Assembly (NCBI GenBank): GCA_024697645.1
Contig: JAILFH010000021.1
Coordinates: forward strand, 1 to 32,028
Length of the DNA stretch: 32,028 bases
Direction of reading: 5' to 3'
Origin: Prevotella sp.
Lineage (GTDB): Bacteria > Bacteroidota > Bacteroidia > Bacteroidales > Bacteroidaceae
The position numbers and the translations under genes are program-made. Positions within the stretch are counted from its first letter, which is position 1. Each line of letters begins with the position of its first letter. Under the pieces are notes generated by a model, which worked only from the letters and a program-made list of their open reading frames with translations, made no database searches and had not been told where the DNA came from. This document shows, in pieces, positions 1 through 7,771 of the stretch.

Positions 1-1
1 C

Positions 2-469
2 AGCAATCCTTCCACAGACCCCTATCTGAAAGAGTTCAACGATGCAGGCTCTCGCATTGGCAATTTCTTCTACAATGATGTAGTCGTTGCTTCTTCGCGT
101 CAGAGCAGTCAGGGTGGCGGCTATCGCAGTCTGCCTGAGAGCGTCATAGAGGCTCAGCCCGTAAGTGATGCCTTCACCTTCAGACTTGAGAAGGTTGTCA
201 ATGATGATGGTCAGAGTCTCATTCAGAATGTCAATCATCTCCGTGTCGTTGCCTTACTCATCGACAAGAATACAGATGCCATTGTCAATGCCAGCGAGAC
301 CAAGGTTGAATTGCCTACAGGCATCCAACTCGAGGAGACCGACACAATGTCGGGCCAGACTATACAGGCCGTTTATGACCTCAATGGTCGCAAACTCAAT
401 TCGCTCCGCCGTGGTATTAACATTGTCCGTTATGCGAATGGCAAGGTCCGTGTAGTTAGTCTGCCATAG
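2..469 (+). CDS. Omp28-like outer-membrane/surface protein, C-terminal 155 residues (5' end outside the window)
   Basis: An open frame runs from the window edge to TAG at 467-469 with no start codon inside, so only the C-terminal part of a longer protein is present. It contains VVALLIDKNTDAIVNA, which resembles the C-terminal part of Omp28-related proteins of Bacteroidales. The last 30 or so residues contain YDLNGRKLNSLRRGINIVR followed by a short basic tail. This is the pattern that closes many Prevotella secreted and surface proteins (Y-(D/N)-x-x-G-(R/Q) ... GINIVR). I infer an exported protein; the family name rests on this C-terminal fragment and could change once the N-terminal part is seen. 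A rho-independent terminator follows about 70 bases after the stop, so the gene ends its transcription unit. Confidence 0.7.
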   Translation, partial: SNPSTDPYLKEFNDAGSRIGNFFYNDVVVASSRQSSQGGGYRSLPESVIEAQPVSDAFTFRLEKVVNDDGQSLIQNVNHLRVVALLIDKNTDAIVNASETKVELPTGIQLEETDTMSGQTIQAVYDLNGRKLNSLRRGINIVRYANGKVRVVSLP

Positions 470-537
470 AGGACTTTTTCCTAATGCTGTTCATTGAGAA
501 TAGCCGATACGGAAACAATTCTTTGATAATTCAATCG

Positions 538-572
538 TAGTGTCCTGCTTTTAGCGGGGCACTATTTTTTTT
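538..572 (+). terminator. Rho-independent terminator after the Omp28-like gene
   Basis: An 11-bp stem pairs 538-548 (TAGTGTCCTGC) with 554-564 (GCGGGGCACTA), including G-T pairs, around a 5-base loop. It is followed directly by eight T residues at 565-572. Orientation and position fit termination of the gene ending at 469. Confidence 0.85.
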
Positions 573-714
573 CAATAGTGTCAATATACAATACTCGCGC
601 ATCTTGTTAGAAGTTCACATAAATAGATTTTTTCCCACTTACTTTTGCTTACATTTGTTCGGCTAAACTGAAATTATTTTCCAGTTCAAAACTCATATTG
701 TCTTTATCTTATTT

Positions 715-890
715 AAAGTATGTTGCCGGACCTTCAAAAGGATTACTCCCGACCTTGAAAAGCAATGCTCTGGATTCAAGAGAGCAATGCTCTATACACT
801 AAAGAGCATTGCTTTAGATGATGCAAAGACGTGCTTTAGAGGGTAGAAAGGCATGCTTTATATAGGTCAGAAGATTGATTCTACAATCCT
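715..890. repeat. Degenerate tandem array, eight units of exactly 22 bp, each centred on a dyad
   Basis: Units begin at 715, 737, 759, 781, 803, 825, 847 and 869. Each starts with (A/G)(A/G)AG or a close variant. The central units share the core ARAGnnnTGCTyT. The cores are palindromic: AGAGCAATGCTCT (781-793) is a perfect odd dyad, AGCATTGCT (805-813) is another, and GCATGC (851-856) lies inside AAAG...CTTT. The outermost units have drifted: 715 and 737 share a GACCTT(C/G)A tail, and 869 keeps AGAA...TTCT. The array lies between the terminator and the inverted-repeat element. No ORF or known family explains it. The unit length equals about two helical turns. Confidence 0.85.
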
Positions 891-909
891 TTATGATTAT
901 TTTTCGTTT

Positions 910-1255
910 AACACCTACCGTCCTACCATAACCCATCGCAAATGCCCTCCAGCAAAGGGTTTAGGCTATGGTAGGTCTTAGGAGAAGACCTACCATACAC
1001 CTACCATAGACCTACCATAGGGCAATAGAGAAAAGCACGAACTAACAAAGAGGATTCTTTTTGTGACAATCTTCTTAACTCTCTGATTCTCAGTCTATTC
1101 CGCCCTCTGTTATTTCCTCTTTTACTTTTTTCTCTTTTTACTTTTTTCCTTTTGAATATGGTAGGTCTATGGTAGGTGTTGGGCAAACACCTACCACGCC
1201 TTCAGCCCTTTATTCATCGGCATTTGCGAGGGGTTATGGTAGGATGGTAGGTCTT
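910..1255. repeat. Large imperfect inverted-repeat element built from ACCTACCATA motifs
   Basis: The outer arms 910-946 and 1219-1255 are inverted copies matching at 34 of 37 positions. The pairing continues inward with gaps to roughly 1019 and 1155, giving arms of about 100 bp around a pyrimidine-rich centre near 1075-1155. Inside each arm the motif CCTACCATA, or its complement TATGGTAGG, recurs and forms smaller hairpins, for example GGTAGGTCTT ... AAGACCTACC at 970-993. A 61-codon minus-strand ORF inside (1001-1186) is low-complexity and basic and is not credible as a gene. The element could be a non-autonomous palindromic mobile element or a structured RNA; nothing here decides which. Confidence 0.8.
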
Positions 1256-1385
1256 GTTTGATAAAAAGTTATTTCTTATGGTTTTAGTGGTAATTCTGTT
1301 TGTTCGTTTCCCCCGTTAAATTCTTCAAATTGTCTGCACTTCAGAGGTTTTTTCTGCCCATTTAACAAAATTTAGTCGGCAGGAG

Positions 1386-1416
1386 TTGATATTTAGGAAG
1401 ATATTGTTTAATTTTG
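1386..1416 (+). promoter_or_regulatory. Bacteroidetes-type promoter for yifB/comM
   Basis: The -7 box TAATTTTG at 1409-1416 matches TAnnTTTG. A TTG at 1386-1388 sits 20 bases upstream, as expected for the -33 element. The ATG of the next gene is 46 bases downstream of the -7 box. Confidence 0.6.
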
Positions 1417-1462
1417 TATAATTATAAACTTTTCCTTCATAACAATCTAATAATCTAAGAAG

Positions 1463-3010
1463 ATGTTGGTAAGAACATTTTGTGCTGCGGTGAATGGTTT
1501 GGAGGTGACAACCGTTACGATTGAGGTGAGCCAAACTATTGGTGTGATGTATCATTTTACGGGTCTTGGCGATATGGCTGTGCGTGAGGGACGAAATCGC
1601 ATTGCAGCCGCCTTGCAACATGTTGGCTACAAGTTTCCACATGGCGACATTACTGTGAATATGGCACCCGCTGACTTACGGAAGGAAGGTTCTTCGTTCG
1701 ACTTGCCATTGGCTGTGGCTCTGTTGGCATCGAATGGCAGTATTGAGTGTCCTGATTTGGAGAAGTATATGCTCGTTGGTGAATTGAGTCTGGATGGAAA
1801 ACTGCAACCCGTAAAAGGAGCGCTGCCCATTGCCATTCGTGCTCGCAAAGAGCAGTTCAAGGGGCTCATCGTGCCACAACAGAATGTGCGTGAAGCGGCG
1901 GTTGTGAATAATCTCAACGTCTATGGAATGGAGTCTCTGACAGACGTCATTAATTTCCTTACTGGTCGCCAGCATTTTGACCCAGTGGTTGTGGATACAC
2001 GACGTGAGTTCTACGAGCAGCAAACCCATTTCGACCTTGATTTTGCTGATGTTCGCGGACAGGAGGCAGCCAAGCGTGCACTGGAGGTTGCGGCCGCTGG
2101 CGGACATAACCTAATTATGGTTGGAAGCCCTGGTTCCGGTAAGTCGATGATGGCCAAGCGACTGCCAAGTATTCTGCCTCCTTTGTCATTGGCAGAAAGT
2201 CTCGAGACAACCCAGATTCATTCCATTGCTGGCAAACTTGGTCGTAATGCTACCCTCATTTCGCAGCGTCCCTTTCGTGCTCCCCATCACACCATCAGCG
2301 AAGTAGCACTCGTTGGCGGTGGAACATCCCCACAACCTGGTGAGATTAGTCTTGCCCATAATGGCGTTTTGTTTTGTGATGAGTTAACTGAATTCAATAA
2401 ACAGACGCTAGAGGTGCTGCGCCAACCTCTTGAAGACCGCAAGATTACCATTTCGAGAGCAAAATATACGTTGGAACTTCCTTGCTCGTTCATGTTCGTA
2501 GCCTCGTGTAATCCCTGCCCATGTGGCTACTATGGCGACCCCACTCATCTCTGTGTCTGCACGCCTGGGCAGCGTTCTCGCTATATGTCGAAGATTTCAG
2601 GACCATTGATGGACCGTATAGATATTCAGATTGAGATAACGCCTGTTCCTTTCAAGGACATTTCGAAGGCAGCGCAGGGAGAACCTTCTGCGGCAATTCG
2701 CGAGCGTGTCGTAGCAGCACGACAGATTCAGGAGGAGCGTTTCCGCGAACACAAGGGTATTCACTGTAATGCGCAGATGAATGAGCGGCTCGTCCATCAG
2801 TATGCTGAACCCGATGAGGCGGGAATCTCTATGTTGCGTATGGCGATGGAGCGGCTGAGTCTTTCGGCTCGTGCCTATAGCCGCATTCTGAAAGTAGCCC
2901 GTACTATTGCCGACTTGGAAGGCTCGGAGAAAGTGCAGAGCCACCACATTGCCGAAGCCATTGGCTATCGCCAGTTGGATCGTGGCGACTGGGCAGAGCG
3001 AGGGGCATAA
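1463..3010 (+). CDS. yifB: YifB/ComM family Mg-chelatase-like AAA+ ATPase
   Basis: This 515-residue protein has the full-length ComM/YifB layout. An N-terminal Lon-S5-like (ChlI) domain spans about 1-170. The AAA+ core has Walker A GSPGSGKS at 221-228, the family motif RPFRAPHHTIS at 269-279 and Walker B VLFCDE at 302-307. A cysteine cluster CNPCPCGYYG...CVC lies at 349-366, and a C-terminal Mg_chelatase_C helical domain ends the protein. Characterised ComM proteins are hexameric helicases that promote branch migration during natural transformation, acting in the cytoplasm. In Bacteroidales the role is not established, so DNA recombination is an inference from the family. The ATG follows an A-rich leader and its own promoter. 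The gene ends about 250 bases before the next gene, which has its own promoter, so it is probably monocistronic. Confidence 0.93.
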   Translation: MLVRTFCAAVNGLEVTTVTIEVSQTIGVMYHFTGLGDMAVREGRNRIAAALQHVGYKFPHGDITVNMAPADLRKEGSSFDLPLAVALLASNGSIECPDLEKYMLVGELSLDGKLQPVKGALPIAIRARKEQFKGLIVPQQNVREAAVVNNLNVYGMESLTDVINFLTGRQHFDPVVVDTRREFYEQQTHFDLDFADVRGQEAAKRALEVAAAGGHNLIMVGSPGSGKSMMAKRLPSILPPLSLAESLETTQIHSIAGKLGRNATLISQRPFRAPHHTISEVALVGGGTSPQPGEISLAHNGVLFCDELTEFNKQTLEVLRQPLEDRKITISRAKYTLELPCSFMFVASCNPCPCGYYGDPTHLCVCTPGQRSRYMSKISGPLMDRIDIQIEITPVPFKDISKAAQGEPSAAIRERVVAARQIQEERFREHKGIHCNAQMNERLVHQYAEPDEAGISMLRMAMERLSLSARAYSRILKVARTIADLEGSEKVQSHHIAEAIGYRQLDRGDWAERGA

Positions 3011-3103
3011 TCGAAAGTTTTTGTATAATTCTCCAGAGAAATTCTTTTTTATCAGTGTATCATTGCTCGAAACTATCTCAACACAATTAATTATCGTAAA
3101 TAT

Positions 3104-3134
3104 TTTGGATTATCATTTCTTCTTCGTAATTTTG
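3104..3134 (+). promoter_or_regulatory. Promoter for the membrane acyltransferase gene
   Basis: TTTG at 3104-3107 and TAATTTTG at 3127-3134 are separated by 19 bases and match the Bacteroidetes -33/-7 pattern. The implied leader is about 120 nt, longer than at other genes here. It ends with a small hairpin GAATAG-TTT-CTATTC at 3240-3254 just before the ATG. Confidence 0.6.
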
Positions 3135-3264
3135 CAAGATATAGTCAAATCCGAAGATAAACCTTCAATATAATAAGACGTAATCCTGTCATATTACCAG
3201 ATTCAGATGGTGATGTTGTTGTGCTGCGGGGAGAGAAGGGAATAGTTTCTATTCTTGTAGAATT

Positions 3265-4236
3265 ATGAGTCAAGAAGATAGTATTCAAAAGAGAATTGTC
3301 TGGGTGGACCAGTTGCGTGCTGTTTGCATACTACTGATCCTATGGTTTCATACTGACGTTTACTATACGGGCAGTGAGACGATTCCCTATGGGCTCTATG
3401 TAACGAATGCTCTGACGATATTCTATTTCATTTCTGGTTACCTCTTTTTCAGCCAGCGTCCTTTCTCGTTGAGGCATAAATTGAACTCGATAGTCCGCGG
3501 GATGGTGGTTCCTTATTTCTTTTTCACGCTGTTGTTGGCTATTCCTAAAGCGCTGGTGCGTCATTACGCTTTGACTGACGTGCTACTAAATATCCTCACG
3601 GGGCAGGAATCGTGGTTCGTTGCATCGTTGATTATAGCGGAGTTGGTATTTGCAGGAGTGCTATATCTTCGGCAGCGGTGGATTTTCCACTTACTCCCCA
3701 TTGTCGCACTCGCATTAGTTTGGCTCCCATGCCATGCAGACTGCTTTACGGGTCCAGACATTTGGCATTACAGAAGCGCACTCTTGGCTCTTCCTTTCCT
3801 CTATCTGGGTTATCAGTATCATCAATACGAGTCATATTTCCAGCCACTTCGGCGTCCTATGCCATTGGCTGTGCTTTTGTTGCTTGCAATTGTGAGCAAA
3901 GTCTATGTGATGTCGGCTGGTATTAAGATGATTATAGCCCCAGTTGTGGTCAGCAACTACTTGGTGTTCCTGATAGACTCCATCTGCATTATTCTACTCG
4001 CGGTTGGTGTGGCGAAATGGTTACCCTCTGTATCGTGGTTACGTTGGATAGGAAGCCACACGTTGGTATATTATTTCTTCTGTGGTGCCGTTCCTACATT
4101 TGTAGCGATGCTGCTACCACCCTATCAGGGGCCTTATCTAATGACGGTTCTACCCTTCTTAGTAGTCTGTCTTCTCACTTCTGCTATTGTCAACGTCAGT
4201 TATCGTTTTCTTCCCTATGTGCTTCAAAGACATTAA
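3265..4236 (+). CDS. Acyltransferase 3 family integral-membrane protein
   Basis: The 323-residue protein is strongly hydrophobic, with about ten predicted membrane segments. It starts with the signature region WVDQLRAVCILLILWFHT (13-30). The Asp-Gln-Leu-Arg-Ala motif and the His at position 29 in the first membrane helix are characteristic of the Acyl_transf_3 family (OafA, NodX, WecH type), which moves acetyl or other acyl groups onto sugars at the inner membrane. LWFHT and the SGYLFF motif (57-62) also fit. The substrate cannot be read from the sequence. Its position upstream of an LPS/LOS cluster makes O-acetylation of a surface glycan plausible, but miaB and separate promoters lie between. 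The ATG is supported by the downstream membrane topology and its spacing from the promoter. Confidence 0.85.
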   Translation: MSQEDSIQKRIVWVDQLRAVCILLILWFHTDVYYTGSETIPYGLYVTNALTIFYFISGYLFFSQRPFSLRHKLNSIVRGMVVPYFFFTLLLAIPKALVRHYALTDVLLNILTGQESWFVASLIIAELVFAGVLYLRQRWIFHLLPIVALALVWLPCHADCFTGPDIWHYRSALLALPFLYLGYQYHQYESYFQPLRRPMPLAVLLLLAIVSKVYVMSAGIKMIIAPVVVSNYLVFLIDSICIILLAVGVAKWLPSVSWLRWIGSHTLVYYFFCGAVPTFVAMLLPPYQGPYLMTVLPFLVVCLLTSAIVNVSYRFLPYVLQRH

Positions 4237-4340
4237 GAATTGAGGGAAGAAAAATTTGGAAGATGCTCCAAAAAAGGTCAATATTTCTTTAAATTAGCGC
4301 AATTTCATAAGGTAGAGAGTGGAGTTTGGGGAATATTTTG

Positions 4341-4348
4341 TAATTTTG
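4341..4348 (+). promoter_or_regulatory. -7 box immediately upstream of miaB
   Basis: TAATTTTG, followed by CA, matches TAnnTTTG and ends only 8 bases before the ATG at 4357. No convincing -33 TTTG is seen at the usual 19-21 base spacing; a TTTG occurs at 4325-4328. If the box is used, the transcript has almost no leader. Confidence 0.5.
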
Positions 4349-4356
4349 CACAGAAA

Positions 4357-5751
4357 ATGAAAAAACTATATATAGAAACCTATGGCTGTCAGATGAATGT
4401 CGCCGATTCAGAAGTGGTGGCATCGGTGATGCAGATGGCTGATTATGACTCTTGTGAGTCTGTGGACGATGCCGACGCGGTGTTTCTCAATACTTGTTCG
4501 GTGCGTGAGAATGCAGAGAATAAGATTTATCACCGTCTGGCTGAACTGAATGCACTACGAAAGAAAAAGGGCAAACTGATAATAGGTGTGCTGGGCTGTA
4601 TGGCTGAGCGTGTGAAGGAAGATCTCATCGAGCATCATCATGCAGATCTCGTGGCAGGTCCTGATGCCTATCTGAATCTGCCTGACCTTATCTCACAGGT
4701 GGAGTTGGGGCAGAAGGCAATGAATATTGAACTCTCTACTACGGAGACTTATCGCGATGTGGTTCCTCGTCGAATTGCGGGCAATCGCATTTCGGGTTTC
4801 GTGAGTATTATGAGAGGATGCAATAACTTCTGTCACTATTGTATTGTTCCTTACACGCGAGGAAGGGAACGTAGTCGCGATGTTGAGAGCATCCTCCGAG
4901 AAGTACGCGACCTGAAGGAGCGTGGCTATAAGGAAGTGACGCTGCTGGGGCAGAACGTGAACTCTTATAGATGGGATTCGAAGAAGAATGCTGAAACGGT
5001 TGGCGAGGATAATCACGACACCAATACAACTACCGACTTTGCCGAGAAGGAAGGTGATAGCAATGGAGTAGTAGACTTCCCGCAGTTGCTACGACTGGTG
5101 GCCCACGAGGCAAGCCCGATGAGGGTACGTTTTACGACGAGTCATCCGAAGGACATGAGCGATGAGACACTCCACGTGATTGCAGAGGAGAAGAACGTCT
5201 GCAAGCAGATTCATCTGCCTGTTCAGTCGGGTTCGGATAAGATTCTGAAGTTGATGAACCGTAAATATACGAGAGAGTGGTATATGGGACGCGTGGAAGC
5301 CATTCGACGGATTATTCCCGATTGTGGATTGTCGACTGATATCTTCGTGGGCTATCACGATGAGACGGAGGAAGACCACCAACTGTCGCTCTCGTTGATG
5401 CGGGAAGTGGGCTACGACTCTGCGTTTATGTTCAAGTATTCGGAACGCCCAGGCACATATGCTTCAAAGCATCTGCCCGACAACGTATCGGAGGAAGAGA
5501 AGATTCGTCGCCTGAACGAACTTATCCAATTGCAGACAGAGATGTCGGCACTTGCCAACAAGAAAGATGAAGGCAAGGTGTTTGAAGTTCTTGTCGAAGG
5601 TTACTCAAAGCGCTCACGCGAACAACTCTGCGGTCGAACCGAACAGGGCAAGATGGTGGTGTTCGACAAGGGCAACCATCATCCTGGCGAGTTGGTGAAT
5701 GTGCGTATAACGCGCAGTACATCTGCCACGTTGTTTGGAGATGAAGAGTGA
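4357..5751 (+). CDS. miaB: tRNA-2-methylthio-N6-dimethylallyladenosine synthase MiaB
   Basis: MiaB is a radical-SAM enzyme that adds a methylthio group to i6A37 of tRNAs reading UNN codons. The 464-residue protein has the N-terminal UPF0004 domain (YIETYGCQMN at 5-14; cysteines 11, 47 and 81 bind the auxiliary 4Fe-4S cluster). The radical-SAM motif CNNFCHYC has cysteines 155, 159 and 162, and RGRERSRD follows. A C-terminal TRAM domain ends with VRITRSTSATLFG. The frame is open upstream to 4240, but the extra 39 codons cover the promoter-like box and carry no conserved sequence, so I start at 4357, where the family's conserved N-terminus begins. Odd point: a hydrophilic stretch at about 207-238, rich in N, D, T and E, lies between the radical-SAM strand VTLLGQNVNSY and FPQLLRLV, where relatives are usually shorter. 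Confidence 0.95.
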   Translation: MKKLYIETYGCQMNVADSEVVASVMQMADYDSCESVDDADAVFLNTCSVRENAENKIYHRLAELNALRKKKGKLIIGVLGCMAERVKEDLIEHHHADLVAGPDAYLNLPDLISQVELGQKAMNIELSTTETYRDVVPRRIAGNRISGFVSIMRGCNNFCHYCIVPYTRGRERSRDVESILREVRDLKERGYKEVTLLGQNVNSYRWDSKKNAETVGEDNHDTNTTTDFAEKEGDSNGVVDFPQLLRLVAHEASPMRVRFTTSHPKDMSDETLHVIAEEKNVCKQIHLPVQSGSDKILKLMNRKYTREWYMGRVEAIRRIIPDCGLSTDIFVGYHDETEEDHQLSLSLMREVGYDSAFMFKYSERPGTYASKHLPDNVSEEEKIRRLNELIQLQTEMSALANKKDEGKVFEVLVEGYSKRSREQLCGRTEQGKMVVFDKGNHHPGELVNVRITRSTSATLFGDEE

Positions 5752-5827
5752 AAATGAAATTTGGAATTTACCTTCAATAAAGGCTTAGGTTTCTTAACCT
5801 TGTATTAACAAAGCGAAGTATATATAG

Positions 5828-7657
5828 ATGAAAGAATTCCTGCAAGTGCTGCGGCGATTTGTGCCGCCTTACAAGAAATATCTCATACTGTCGGTGGTAT
5901 TCAATATTCTGTCGGCAGTACTCAACATCTTTTCGTTTGCTGCCCTCATTCCTATCCTGCAAATTCTATTTCAGACAGGTGATGCTGAGGCTGCAACGGC
6001 AATGATGCCTTGGGATTGGAACAACCTGCAGGAAGTGCTGATGAACAACTTGAACTACTTCGTGAACGGAATCATTGCCGACTACGGGCAGACCACAGCG
6101 ATGCTTTTCATCGGGCTGTTCCTCGTAGTTACTACGTTCCTGAAGACAGGTGCTTACTTCGTGGCATCAGCATCTATTGCACCTATCCGAACGGGCGTAG
6201 TGCGCGATATTCGTAATCAACTTTATTGCAAAATCAACTCATTGCCGCTGGGCTTTTTCAGCGAGGAACGCAAGGGCGACATCATTGCCCGAATGAGCGG
6301 TGACGTGCAGGAGGTGGAATCGAGCATCATGGCTTCATTGGAGATGTTGTTCAAGAATCCGATTCTCATCATCGTCTATTTCTCAACCTTGTTGTTTGTC
6401 TCATGGCAACTGACGCTCTTCACCATCATATTCGTGCCCATCTTTGGTTGGTTCATGGGAATGGTGGGACGTAAGTTGAAGCAGAAGAGCGTGAAGGCAC
6501 AGGCGCTTTGGAGCGACACGATGAGTCAGGTGGAAGAGACTTTAGGCGGCCTGCGTATCATCAAGGCATTCTGTGCCGAGAAGAAGATGAACGACCGCTT
6601 TGGTCGCATCAATTCCGCTTATCGCAACGATATCATGCGGGTGAACATTCGTCAGGCGTTGGCTCATCCCATGTCGGAGTTCCTGGGAACAGTGATGATT
6701 GTGATTGTGCTGTGGTTTGGTGGTACATTGGTGCTACACGGAAATGTCATCACGGGTCCGACTTTCATTTATTATATGGTCATCCTTTATAGCATCATCC
6801 AGCCGCTGAAGGAAATTTCGAAGGTTGGATATGTGATTCCAAAGGGTATGGCGTCGATGGAGCGTATCAACAAGATTCTGGATGCGGAGAACACCATCAA
6901 GGAGTCTGCAAATCCGAAGTCTATCGCAGCCTTTGAGCACCAGATAGAGTTCCGACACGTTTCGTTCAGATATGGTGAGCAGTGGGTGCTGAAAGATATT
7001 AATCTCGTGATTCCCAAAGGCAAGACAATTGCACTGGTGGGACAGAGTGGTAGTGGAAAATCAACGCTGGTAGACTTGATTCCACGCTACTACGACGTGC
7101 AGGAAGGTGAGGTTCTTATCGATGGCATCAATGTGAAGGAACTGGGCATCTACGACTTGCGACAACTTATTGGTAATGTGAATCAGGAGGCAATCCTTTT
7201 TAACGATTCGTTCCGCAATAATATCTCGTTTGGTGTTGACAATGCCACTGACGAACAGATTGTCGAGGCGGCAAAGATTGCCAATGCCTATGACTTTATC
7301 ATGCAGTCGGAACAAGGTTTTGAGACCAATATTGGCGACCGCGGAGGCAGACTTTCTGGTGGCCAGCGTCAGCGTGTTTCAATCGCCCGCGCCATTCTGA
7401 AGAATCCGCCCATCCTGATTCTCGATGAGGCTACGTCCGCACTTGATACTGAGAGCGAACGCCTTGTACAAGACGCTTTGGAGCGACTGATGAAGACTCG
7501 CACAACGGTGGCCATTGCACATCGCTTGTCGACTATTAAGAATGCCGATGAGATATGCGTGTTGCATGAGGGCCAGATTGTGGAGCGTGGAACCCATGAT
7601 GAACTGCTTAGCATCGATGGCTATTATAAGAAACTGCACGACATGCAGCAAGTATAG
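5828..7657 (+). CDS. MsbA-like ABC exporter (fused permease and ATPase)
   Basis: The 609-residue half-transporter has an N-terminal six-helix ABC membrane domain (about 1-340) and a C-terminal nucleotide-binding domain. The latter shows Walker A GQSGSGKST at 405-413, signature LSGGQRQR at 509-516, Walker B ILILDEATSALD at 529-540 and an H-loop in AIAHRLST. The architecture is that of MsbA and related lipid or peptide exporters, which work as homodimers in the inner membrane. Its place directly before LPS-type acyltransferase and glycosyltransferase genes supports a lipid A-core flippase role, but exporters of this family are hard to assign by sequence alone. A gap of 76 bases separates it from miaB, with no clear terminator, so co-transcription with miaB is possible. 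Confidence 0.85.
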   Translation: MKEFLQVLRRFVPPYKKYLILSVVFNILSAVLNIFSFAALIPILQILFQTGDAEAATAMMPWDWNNLQEVLMNNLNYFVNGIIADYGQTTAMLFIGLFLVVTTFLKTGAYFVASASIAPIRTGVVRDIRNQLYCKINSLPLGFFSEERKGDIIARMSGDVQEVESSIMASLEMLFKNPILIIVYFSTLLFVSWQLTLFTIIFVPIFGWFMGMVGRKLKQKSVKAQALWSDTMSQVEETLGGLRIIKAFCAEKKMNDRFGRINSAYRNDIMRVNIRQALAHPMSEFLGTVMIVIVLWFGGTLVLHGNVITGPTFIYYMVILYSIIQPLKEISKVGYVIPKGMASMERINKILDAENTIKESANPKSIAAFEHQIEFRHVSFRYGEQWVLKDINLVIPKGKTIALVGQSGSGKSTLVDLIPRYYDVQEGEVLIDGINVKELGIYDLRQLIGNVNQEAILFNDSFRNNISFGVDNATDEQIVEAAKIANAYDFIMQSEQGFETNIGDRGGRLSGGQRQRVSIARAILKNPPILILDEATSALDTESERLVQDALERLMKTRTTVAIAHRLSTIKNADEICVLHEGQIVERGTHDELLSIDGYYKKLHDMQQV

Positions 7658-7679
7658 TTGAAAGGAGAATGCCGCATTG

Positions 7680-7709
7680 TTCCGTCGTTGCTGTCCTGAC
7701 GGAGTTTTT
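7680..7709 (+). terminator. Weak candidate terminator after the ABC exporter
   Basis: TCCGTC at 7681-7686 pairs with GACGGA at 7698-7703 around an 11-base loop, followed by five T residues at 7705-7709. The stem is only 6 bp, so it may attenuate rather than stop transcription into the next gene. Confidence 0.35.
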
Positions 7710-7771
7710 ATGGTTCAGGGGCAATGATTACGATGAAGGACAATGGCTGCAAAAAATAATCTGAAATAAGC

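Noticed and set aside
165..455. 96-codon plus-strand ORF near the window start
   Set aside because: It lies in another frame inside the Omp28-like coding sequence, whose frame continues open from the window edge and carries the family's C-terminal pattern.
715..890. CRISPR array
   Set aside because: Units are 22 bp with no separate unique spacers, the repeats are degenerate, and no cas gene is present.
4240..4356. Longer miaB start at 4240
   Set aside because: The extra 39 codons have no conserved sequence and include the -7 box at 4341-4348; the family's N-terminus begins at 4357.
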